Source of the DNA: an uncultured Alphaproteobacteria bacterium
Lineage (GTDB): Bacteria; Pseudomonadota; Alphaproteobacteria; Caulobacterales; Caulobacteraceae
Assembly: GCA_903933475.1 (NCBI GenBank)
Contig: CAIZKE010000211.1
Span: 1 to 11,999 of the forward strand
Reading direction: 5' to 3'
DNA: 11,999 nucleotides
How positions within the stretch are numbered: the first letter of the stretch is position 1; the number at the start of each line of letters is the position of its first letter. The position numbers and the translations under genes were made by a program. Below are positions 6,219-11,999 of the stretch, piece after piece. The notes under the pieces are model-generated. The model saw only the letters and a program-made list of their open reading frames with translations. It did no database searches and was not told the DNA's origin.

Positions 6219-8176
6219 CCGGCCCGGTATCCAGCTCGCCCCTCAGGGTGGCGGCCCGGGCCCTCGCCTATGCCTGGCCCCTGCGGTTCCAGCTGGCCGT
6301 CAACGCCCTGTTGCAGATGAGCAGCATCTTCTGGATCCTGGTCCTTCCCTGGCCGGCCAAGGTCATCCTCGACCGGATCGTCCTGGGCGACCAGCCGGCG
6401 CCGACCGGCGCGACGACCCCCTTCTTCTTCCGTCCGATCCTGGCCCTGACCGAGGGGCTCGACGCCGCCCAGACCGTGGCGGTCATGGGCCCCCTGCTGC
6501 TCCTGATGCTGGTGATGGTCGGTGCCTTCGGCACTGAAGCCGGCCAGAGGACGGCCGCCAGCGGAGGGCTCGCCGAGGGCCAGGACAGCGCCTCCCGCTC
6601 CGAGAATTCCGCCAACGCCATGAATTCCCTGCTCGGCGGTGCCTATGGCCTGTTTGAGGCCCGCTGGCAGCTCTTCGCCGTACACAAGCTGAACCACAGG
6701 CTGCGCTCCTCGCTCTTCGCGCGCTACCTGGCCCAGCCCCTGCACCTTCATTCCGGGCGGGCCGTGGGCGGGACGGTCTTCAGCACGCTCTATGATTCGC
6801 CCACAGCGACCGGGGTGGTCTTCAACCTGTGGATCGGCCCGGCGACCTCCCTGGTCAATCTGACGACCACGATCCTGCTGATGTTCCTGGTCTTCCGGAA
6901 CGAGCCCTTGGTGGTCTGGTGCGCCCTGGCCGTGGCACCGCTGAACTTCATCCTCACCCTTGTCTTCGCGGCCCTGGTGCGGCGCTACGCAACCCGGGAA
7001 CGCGAGGCCGGGGCGGCCCTCACCGCCGTGATCGAGGAGCAGGCGACCAACATCCTGGCGGTCCAGGCCCTGTCTTCCGACGCGGACGCCGAGACCCGGT
7101 TCGCCCGGGCCAGCACCCTTGCCTTCCGGCGGTTCCGGCAGGCGGCCCTGGTCGCCATCCTCGGCAGCTTCACCACGACCTTCGTGGGCGCCTCCATGAT
7201 CTTCGCGGTCCTCTGGTTTGCCGCACCGGCCTTCATCGCAGGCCGGCTGGCGCCCGGCGACTGGGTGGTGATCTGGGGCTATTACGGCGCCATCGCCGCG
7301 TCGGCGGACTACCTGGGCAAGCTCTGGCTGACCCTGCAGCAATATCTGGCGGGCATGGGGCGGGTCTTCGATGTGCTCGACAGTCCCATCGAGCCGGGGC
7401 CCGGTCCCGGCCCGGCGCTGCCGCCCCTCAGGACCAGCCTGACCCTGGACGGGGTGAGCTATGCCTATCCTGGTGGAAAGCTGACCCTCCAGGATATCCG
7501 GCTCGACATCCGCGTGGGCGAGATGACCGCCATCGTCGGGCCCAGCGGCGCGGGCAAGACGACCCTCGCCTTCCTCCTCCCGGGTCTTCTGACCCCCACC
7601 AAAGGCCGCCTGCTGGTGGACGGCGAGCCTGTGGGGCCCGACGCCTTGGACAGGCTGCGCCGCCAGACAGCTTTCGTCTTCCAGGAGGCCAGTCTCTTCG
7701 ACGTCAGCCTGGCAGAGAACATCCGCATGTCCCGGCCCGAGGCGACCGACGCCGAGGTCCGCGAAGCGGCTTCACTTGCCGGGATCCTCGACTTCATCGA
7801 CACCCTGCCCGAGGGGTTTGCGACCCGCGTCGGGCGGTCGGGATCCCGGCTCAGCCTCGGCCAGAAGCAGAGGGTGTCCATCGCCCGCGCCCTGGTCTCC
7901 CAGCGGCCGGTGATCGTTCTCGACGAGCCCACTGCAGCCCTCGACCCCGAGACAGAGCGGCGGCTTGCCGCCGACCTCCTGCAGGCGCGGCGTGACCGCG
8001 CTGTGGTGGTGGTCGCCCACCGGCTCTCCACCATCCGGGCCGCCGACCAGATCGTCTTCCTTGAGGACGGCCGCATTCGTGAGACCGGCCGTCATGAAGA
8101 CCTCGTGCGCGCCGGCGGACCTTACGCCCGCTTCCTTAGCCTTCAGACCTCAGAGGTGTCCCTTGATCCCGCCTGA
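6215..8176 (+). CDS. ABC exporter half-transporter, fused membrane and ATPase domains (subunit 2)
   Basis: This 653-residue partner of the preceding exporter starts at GTG 6215, overlapping the previous stop by four bases (GTGA). The membrane domain (about 20-400) has hydrophobic segments around LAVNALLQMSSIFWILVL, VMGPLLLLMLVMVGAF, TTILLMFLVF, VWCALAVAPLNFILTLVFAALV and ILGSFTTTFVGASMIFAVLWF. The ATPase domain has Walker A GPSGAGKTT (442-450), Q-loop Gln490, signature LSLGQ (546-550), Walker B VIVLDEP with Glu571, D-loop ALDP and His602. Both sites of the presumed heterodimer therefore look catalytically competent, unlike exporters with one degenerate site. It differs from subunit 1 by a polar Ser/Ala/Gly/Asn-rich insertion of roughly 28 residues (about 108-136) following the second hydrophobic segment. 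Substrate unknown; lipids, peptides or secondary metabolites are all possible. The end overlaps the TTG start of a small membrane protein gene. Confidence 0.95.
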   Translation: MTGPVSSSPLRVAARALAYAWPLRFQLAVNALLQMSSIFWILVLPWPAKVILDRIVLGDQPAPTGATTPFFFRPILALTEGLDAAQTVAVMGPLLLLMLVMVGAFGTEAGQRTAASGGLAEGQDSASRSENSANAMNSLLGGAYGLFEARWQLFAVHKLNHRLRSSLFARYLAQPLHLHSGRAVGGTVFSTLYDSPTATGVVFNLWIGPATSLVNLTTTILLMFLVFRNEPLVVWCALAVAPLNFILTLVFAALVRRYATREREAGAALTAVIEEQATNILAVQALSSDADAETRFARASTLAFRRFRQAALVAILGSFTTTFVGASMIFAVLWFAAPAFIAGRLAPGDWVVIWGYYGAIAASADYLGKLWLTLQQYLAGMGRVFDVLDSPIEPGPGPGPALPPLRTSLTLDGVSYAYPGGKLTLQDIRLDIRVGEMTAIVGPSGAGKTTLAFLLPGLLTPTKGRLLVDGEPVGPDALDRLRRQTAFVFQEASLFDVSLAENIRMSRPEATDAEVREAASLAGILDFIDTLPEGFATRVGRSGSRLSLGQKQRVSIARALVSQRPVIVLDEPTAALDPETERRLAADLLQARRDRAVVVVAHRLSTIRAADQIVFLEDGRIRETGRHEDLVRAGGPYARFLSLQTSEVSLDPA

Positions 8177-8345
8177 CTCCCTCTCCTCGGCGAACCCGGG
8201 GCGGCTGATGCTGGTTCTCGGCAGCGGCGTGATCGCCTCCTGCCTCCTGCTCAGCGCCCTCTTCGCCTGGGGCATCTACCTTGACCTGAACCTCAAGTCG
8301 CGGCCCTGCCCGCCCGCGCCGACGGTGAAGTCCCTAGGGGTCTGA
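8163..8345 (+). CDS. Small single-span membrane protein, last gene of the ABC operon
   Basis: This 60-residue protein starts at TTG 8163, 14 bases before the end of the upstream ABC gene, with an AGAGG about 6 bases upstream. An alternative start is ATG 8208, giving 45 residues. Residues about 16-40 (LMLVLGSGVIASCLLLSALFAWGIY) form one membrane span. A short tail follows, LDLNLKSRPCPPAPTVKSLGV, with a Cys-Pro-Pro motif and another Cys inside the span. Reading-frame overlap, operon position and absence of any other gene up to 8372 argue that it is real. It could be a small subunit stabilising or gating the exporter, as some transporters have, but this is inference. I do not recognise a family. 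Confidence 0.6.
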   Translation: MIPPDSLSSANPGRLMLVLGSGVIASCLLLSALFAWGIYLDLNLKSRPCPPAPTVKSLGV

Positions 8346-8372
8346 AGGCAACAGGCTCCAAGCCCATAAAGT

Positions 8373-8424
8373 TAGATCCTGTTTCGATCCGATAACCGGT
8401 TCCCACTTATCGGAACAGGATCTA
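8373..8424. repeat. Palindromic intergenic repeat, copy 1
   Basis: The outer arms are 11 bases (tagatcctgtt 8373-8383 with aacaggatcta 8414-8424). The inner arms are ccgataa (8389-8395) and ttatcgg (8407-8413), with an 11-base loop and a 5-base one-sided bulge (tcgat). On the minus strand it matches copy 2 at 10238-10277 closely, apart from that 5-base insertion and one or two changes. The aaccggttccca core is typical of alphaproteobacterial dispersed palindromes. It lies between convergent genes and contains the stop codon of the symporter gene, so it may act as a bidirectional transcription barrier, though no T-run is present. Confidence 0.85.
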
Positions 8425-9852
8425 GCGGCCGAGGGCCGCAAGGTTGCGTTCGTGGTCGCTCTTTTCAAGCCGGTAGAGCGCCAGGATGGCAACCGAGCCC
8501 GCTGAAAACAGGGTGACAATTGGCAGGTAGATCCATCCAGCCTGGGTGATCAGGGCCATCGCCTCGGGCCCCGGCTTTGCCTGCTTGGGAAAGGCGACGT
8601 AGGTCAGGATCAGGCCGGGTATCAGGGCGCTGGCGGAGGCCACCAGCTTCTGGGGAAAGGTGTCGGCTGTCGCGATCAGGGCTTCGGAGCGATGGCCTGT
8701 CTTCACCTGTACGTCCTCCACGATGTCGATGACCATCGAGGACATGATGACGTAGCCGCCGATCGACGCCACGCCCGAGACGAGCATGGTGCCGCCAAGC
8801 ACCCAGAGGAGCATCGGCGATCCATTGAGGTCCAGGATGCCGAGCAGTTTCAGGAGGATGGGGCCCTGGGCGAAGACGATGCTGACGAAGAACAGCGTCA
8901 TCATCGCGCGCCGTTTCGTCCATCGCTTGGCCAGGAAGGGCGCCACGGCAGCGCCGAAAAACTGGAATGGCAGGCCGAGCAGTCCCAGAAACAGAAGGTC
9001 CTGCGGTTTCAACTCCCACAGGAAGGTCTTGAAATAGAGGTCGAACCCACCGGCGATTCCGGACGACAGGCCCGAGACGATTCCGGACGCCATGGCCACG
9101 AGGAAGTTTCGGTTCTTCACGACACCGGTGAAATTCCTGAACTGACTTCCAAGGTCGAATGCAGTCCGCGCTTCCGGTTGATAAAGCGAGGCGATCCGTC
9201 GCCAGGTTCCCAACGCCATCACTAGGCCTGCGGTCACCGCGACGCCGGTAATCGCGAGCGACAGCGGGCCATAGCCATCGGCATTCAACTGGCCGACGGG
9301 ATGCTGGGGGGTTGAGCGCAGGTACACGCCGTAGATCAGGGTGGTGGCGGTCGCGGTTCCCAGCGCCGACAACACCCAGCGCCAGCTTAGCAGGACCGTT
9401 CGATCGTCGTAATCCGGCGCCAGTTCAGCCGCTAGCGCGGCGGCGGGTATCTCGTAGAAACTCCAGATCAGGTTCAGCAGCAGGCCCGTCCCGACGATGT
9501 AGTAGAACATCTGCTCCGGTGCCCAACCGACAGGCGGATGCCAGCGGAGGTAGATCGCTACCGGCAAGACCAGTAGCGCAGCCAGAATGAACGGGTGGCG
9601 CCGGCCGAGCTTCGAGCGGACCTGATCGGAGGTATGGCCGATCATCACGTCCCAGAAGGCGTCCGCCAGGACCACGATTGAAATGGCGGCCGCGACTGTG
9701 GCGGCCGGAACGCCCACGACCTGATTGTAGAAGAACATCGCCAGACCACCCAGGGTCCCGTAGGCGCCATTGGCGATCGCCCCGGCACCGTAGAAGGCCT
9801 TTATCCGCTTCGGCAGAACCCGGTGGGAGGTACCCGCCTCCACCGCAGTCAA
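8422..9852 (-). CDS. GPH-family sugar:cation symporter (MelB-like, MFS superfamily)
   Basis: This is a 476-residue inner-membrane transporter with about 12 hydrophobic segments. The N-terminal half carries the hallmark of the glycoside-pentoside-hexuronide:cation symporters. FYNQVVGV follows the first segment. Then comes ADAFWDVMIGHTSDQVRS with Asp64 and Asp68, equivalent to the cation-site acids of MelB. GHTSD leads into KLGRRHPF (Gly-Arg-Arg 83-85). The second half has the typical MVIDIVEDVQVKTGHRSEA loop followed by ATADTFPQKLV. The substrate is probably a sugar or glycoside moved with Na+ or H+; which one cannot be told. The start is TTG at 9852, overlapping the stop of an upstream 45-codon frame (TTGA), so expression may depend on coupling. 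A GTG three codons later is an alternative. The stop codon (8422-8424) lies in the arm of a palindromic repeat. No sugar catabolic enzyme is adjacent in the window. Confidence 0.93.
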   Translation of the reverse strand: MTAVEAGTSHRVLPKRIKAFYGAGAIANGAYGTLGGLAMFFYNQVVGVPAATVAAAISIVVLADAFWDVMIGHTSDQVRSKLGRRHPFILAALLVLPVAIYLRWHPPVGWAPEQMFYYIVGTGLLLNLIWSFYEIPAAALAAELAPDYDDRTVLLSWRWVLSALGTATATTLIYGVYLRSTPQHPVGQLNADGYGPLSLAITGVAVTAGLVMALGTWRRIASLYQPEARTAFDLGSQFRNFTGVVKNRNFLVAMASGIVSGLSSGIAGGFDLYFKTFLWELKPQDLLFLGLLGLPFQFFGAAVAPFLAKRWTKRRAMMTLFFVSIVFAQGPILLKLLGILDLNGSPMLLWVLGGTMLVSGVASIGGYVIMSSMVIDIVEDVQVKTGHRSEALIATADTFPQKLVASASALIPGLILTYVAFPKQAKPGPEAMALITQAGWIYLPIVTLFSAGSVAILALYRLEKSDHERNLAALGR

Positions 9853-9986
9853 CGCCTCTGCCCCAGGACCCGACCGGACCGCACACCGGCAGGCGCCCCG
9901 CTCGGATAGGCCACAGGTTCGCTGAAGGGCGCGCGCCCCGTTCGCGCGTCAAACCTGCCCGGCCGGATCACGGTATCGCAGGTCAT
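9849..9986 (-). CDS. Short upstream reading frame coupled to the symporter gene
   Basis: An ATG at 9986 opens a 45-codon frame with a good Shine-Dalgarno (AGAAGGA at 10000-9994, 7 bases of spacing). It ends in a TGA that overlaps the TTG start of the symporter gene. The peptide begins MTCDTVIRPGRFDARTGRAP and is Arg/Gly/Pro-rich with no membrane span or recognisable domain. The strong ribosome binding site and the overlap suggest it is translated and feeds ribosomes to the TTG start of the transporter. It may be a leader peptide controlling symporter translation, or the remnant of a once longer gene. Peptide conservation is unknown. Confidence 0.5.
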   Translation of the reverse strand: MTCDTVIRPGRFDARTGRAPFSEPVAYPSGAPAGVRSGRVLGQRR

Positions 9987-10237
9987 GTGGGTGTCCTTCT
10001 TATGGCCTTCGGTGATGTCCGTCTTTCAAGCCACGACCGTATCGGCCGAGCGCAACTCGTGATCGAAGGATGAATGTGCGAACACTCCCGAGTCTCCCTA
10101 CCGTATCTTCAAATGAAAGATGCGCCATAGACGCAGAGGGGCTTCTCTTCGACAGTCTGCATACGGGCTGGTGAAAATTCTCTCGCCCCGTCCTATCGGG
10201 CCGGGTCAAGAGCCCGTCGTCTGTTGGTATCGCCCTC
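9987..10237. other. Intergenic region upstream of the symporter unit
   Basis: I find no supported gene here. The minus-strand promoter of the symporter unit is expected in this stretch but I cannot point to a consensus. An imperfect 17-base palindrome with 5-base arms (atctt/aagat) lies near 10109-10125 and is a weak operator candidate. Confidence 0.35.
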
Positions 10238-10277
10238 GATCCTGTTCCGATCAGTGGGAACCGGTTATCGGAACAGG
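10238..10277. repeat. Palindromic intergenic repeat, copy 2 (inverted relative to copy 1)
   Basis: Perfect 11-base arms, cctgttccgat (10241-10251) and atcggaacagg (10267-10277), enclose a 15-base loop cagtgggaaccggtt. It is nearly identical to the reverse complement of the repeat at 8373-8424. It lies 44 bases beyond the 3' end of the amidohydrolase gene, and its arm supplies a TAA stop to a short frame that starts there. Confidence 0.85.
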
Positions 10278-10321
10278 CCCTGGCGCCTGATGACGCTGAT
10301 CGCGTTCAGGCCGAGGCCCAT
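10265..10321 (-). other. 18-codon frame coupled to the amidohydrolase gene, ending in the palindrome
   Basis: The ATG at 10321 shares a base with the amidohydrolase stop (TGATG), a usual sign of translational coupling. The frame reads MGLGLNAISVIRRQGLFR and stops at TAA (10267-10265) inside repeat copy 2. It may be the start of a downstream operon gene interrupted by the repeat or by the segment between the two repeats. It may equally be chance read-through. Confidence 0.3.
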
Positions 10322-11496
10322 CACCACCAAATACGATCGGCGAACAGGGCCTCGAAGTTGCGGTGGTAGAAGTTCTCACGCAGGGGCTCGCCGGTGCCCG
10401 CCAGGGTGCGCTCGTAGCGGCCGATGGGATCGTCGGTGCCCTCGTGGTGCGGATAGTCTGAGGCGAACATCAGCATGTCCGCCGCGCCGCTGGACAGGAG
10501 CCAGCCGATGTCCTCGCCGGCGAAGGGCGTCACCTTGACCTGGCGCTGCATGTACTCGGACGGCAGGCAGGTCAGGGCGGAGAAGTCCTGCCGGCGCCGG
10601 AAGGCGCGGAAGGACTGGTCCAGGTGCTTCAGGAAAGACACCACCCAGGATGCGCCCAGCTCCACCACGGCGATGCGCAGGCGGGGAAAGCGCTCGAGCA
10701 CGCCATCGAAGATCATGGCTGACAGGAAGACCTGGGCCTCGAAGGGCATGCCCATATAGCTGACGGCGTCGGTGGGGGCGTCGCCAATGCGGTGAATGGG
10801 TGTCTCCCGGCCGTTGTTGAACACCGCCTGCGGCACGGGCTCGTAGGGCGCGCCGGTGGCGCCGATGTGCAGGGTGACGGCCAGGCCCAGGTCCTGAATC
10901 CGCGCCCAGACCGGGTCGTAGGCCGGATGGGTGAAACCCATGCCCCCGGGCGGCGGCAGGGTGTCGACCAGCACGGCGGGCAGGCCCAGGGCGATAATCT
11001 CGCCAAGGGCCGCTAGGGCCGCCTCGGGGCCGTCGGCCAGGCGCAGATAGCCCACGCCGCCCATCCGCCGGTCTGCACCGCAGAAGTCCGCCAGGCCCCG
11101 GTTCAGGGCCCGGACGCCGCCGGCCAGCACCTCGGGGTCCGTGGCAGCGATCACCTGGTTGAAGGCCTCAGTGGGGAAGACCAGGTAGGCGCCAAAGCCC
11201 ATCAGGTCGTTGGCCCGCTTGCGCTCTGCGCCATCAAAGGCGCCCAGGCCATGCCAGCCCTTGAACTTCATGGACATGAAGTCCGCCTCGGCCTCGGCCC
11301 GAAGCCGGGCGTCCGCACTGCGGGCCTGGAACCTGCCGGCCGCGTCCGAGACAGCGGACAGGACCCGGGCCTCGCCCTTGCCGAAGGGCGCCAGGCGCGC
11401 CCGGATGTCCGGATCGGCGAAGGCCGGGAGCCAGTCCGCGGGCTCCATCATGTGGGTGTCGGCGTCGAGGATGAGCGGCCGGTGAGCGTAGGGCAT
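10321..11496 (-). CDS. Metal-dependent amidohydrolase family protein (PF04909-type)
   Basis: This is a 391-residue cytosolic TIM-barrel hydrolase or decarboxylase of the amidohydrolase_2 type. The start is ATG 11496, with GGAGGA six bases upstream; the frame is open further but without a better start. The N-terminal metal motif is D-A-D-T-H (Asp13, His15) after strand LIL, followed by MMEP as in many family members with D-x-D-T-H-x-x-EP. His210 lies in the VTLHIGA strand. Glu279 lies in VVELGASWV, a region often holding substrate or metal contacts. Asp347 in FASDYPHHEG is the conserved C-terminal barrel Asp. Relatives include ACMSD- and LigW-type decarboxylases and hydrolases of aromatic or lactone compounds, but the substrate cannot be deduced. 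It follows the mnmH gene by 85 bases on the same strand. Its 3' end lies next to a palindromic repeat. Confidence 0.92.
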   Translation of the reverse strand: MPYAHRPLILDADTHMMEPADWLPAFADPDIRARLAPFGKGEARVLSAVSDAAGRFQARSADARLRAEAEADFMSMKFKGWHGLGAFDGAERKRANDLMGFGAYLVFPTEAFNQVIAATDPEVLAGGVRALNRGLADFCGADRRMGGVGYLRLADGPEAALAALGEIIALGLPAVLVDTLPPPGGMGFTHPAYDPVWARIQDLGLAVTLHIGATGAPYEPVPQAVFNNGRETPIHRIGDAPTDAVSYMGMPFEAQVFLSAMIFDGVLERFPRLRIAVVELGASWVVSFLKHLDQSFRAFRRRQDFSALTCLPSEYMQRQVKVTPFAGEDIGWLLSSGAADMLMFASDYPHHEGTDDPIGRYERTLAGTGEPLRENFYHRNFEALFADRIWW

Positions 11497-11581
11497 GGGG
11501 TTTCCTCCAGCCCGGCCGCCTTCAACGGCGCCTGGGCGAAGACAGTGTTCCCTGAAATCCGGCGGCTTGAAAAGCCAGGGT

Positions 11582-11999
11582 TCAGGATTTCCGGGCGAGG
11601 GCCGCCACCGCCTCGGCGGCGCGGTCGAGGTCCGGGCCGGTGACGGTGGCGAGATCGATGCGGCCAAGCTCGGGCCGCTCGTGCTGGCGGGAAGAGCGGC
11701 GGTAGGCCGGATCGTAGTGGGTCTCGACGAGGCCGAGGGCCACGGGCTCCAGGTCGCCGGCCTCCAGCCGGGCCCGCCATTCGGCCAATCGCCGGGTGCC
11801 AGGCTTGCTGGGCAGGCGGGAGAGGAGGGCCATCAGGGCCTCCACGTCCCCGGCGGTCTCGGCGTAGACCCCGGCGAGGTAGGCGGCGCGGGCCTCGGGG
11901 GGGGCCTCCAGCCGGATCGAGGGCGCTTCCGACATGGCGGTCCAGATGGCGGGGGGCACCATGCGCTCGCCCACCTTGCTGGACTCCGCCTCGATCACC
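11582..11999 (-). CDS. mnmH: tRNA 2-selenouridine synthase MnmH, C-terminal part only
   Basis: The last 139 residues are visible; the gene continues beyond the right edge, and the first GTG seen (11998) is an internal Val. The sequence V-I-E-A-E-S-S-K-V-G, then VPPAIWTAM, SIRLEAPPEARAAYL and a C-terminal VETHYDPAYRRSS match the region after the P-loop domain of MnmH (SelU/YbbB). In that family an N-terminal rhodanese domain and a P-loop ATPase convert 2-thiouridine at wobble position 34 of certain tRNAs to 2-selenouridine, using selenophosphate. The rhodanese Cys and Walker A motif lie outside the window and cannot be checked. The TGA stop is at 11584-11582. Family assignment is from motif memory and is fairly sure. 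Confidence 0.75.
   Translation of the reverse strand, partial: VIEAESSKVGERMVPPAIWTAMSEAPSIRLEAPPEARAAYLAGVYAETAGDVEALMALLSRLPSKPGTRRLAEWRARLEAGDLEPVALGLVETHYDPAYRRSSRQHERPELGRIDLATVTGPDLDRAAEAVAALARKS

Noticed and set aside
6173..7342. A 389-codon open frame on the minus strand opposite ABC subunit 2
   Set aside because: Same kind of GC-rich antisense artefact, with no recognisable motif.
11497..11667. N-terminal extension of the amidohydrolase to 448 residues
   Set aside because: The added part is Pro/Ser/Arg-rich, overlaps the end of mnmH, and the ATG at 11496 has a near-perfect ribosome binding site just before the conserved metal motif.

Overview
The window looks like Alphaproteobacteria, most likely Caulobacteraceae (Caulobacter, Phenylobacterium or Brevundimonas-like). 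The genome is GC-rich, GTG and TTG starts are used freely, a lipoprotein resembles the CC0125/CC1285 lipoproteins of that group, and alphaproteobacterial-style intergenic palindromes containing a 'ggaaccggtt' core are present. This placement is inferred from the sequence only.

Left third (1-2820), an accessory region. A GTG-start gene of unknown function runs off the left edge on the minus strand. It abuts a 5' stump of a secreted SNase-like nuclease that loses homology just after its first active-site strand. On the plus strand follow three small exported proteins: a lipoprotein, a Ser/Thr/Asn/Gln/Gly-rich secreted protein, and a strikingly AT-rich surface-adhesin-E-like protein. The stretch ends with a strong hairpin and a detached 3' end of a tRNA gene (T-arm, acceptor 3' strand, CCA, then a T-run). 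That fragment is the classic footprint of an integrative element, and its orientation puts the element to the left.

Centre (2821-8345), a transporter operon. After an AT-rich spacer comes a tightly packed plus-strand operon: a 375-residue protein built from two copies of one domain (possibly SCP2-like), two full-length ABC exporter half-transporters (651 and 653 residues, 4-nt overlaps throughout), and a 60-residue single-span membrane protein overlapping the end of the second transporter gene. The simplest reading is a heterodimeric ABC exporter with a cytosolic lipid- or ligand-binding partner and a small membrane subunit. The substrate is unknown. This is the best candidate in the window for an undescribed system.

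Right third (8346-11999), all minus strand. A GPH-family (MelB-like) sugar:cation symporter is preceded by an overlapping 45-codon reading frame, and both lie between two inverted copies of one palindromic repeat. Next come a metal-dependent amidohydrolase (PF04909-type) and, at the edge, the C-terminal part of the tRNA 2-selenouridine synthase MnmH. No rRNA, intact tRNA, CRISPR array, insertion sequence or transposase gene was seen.
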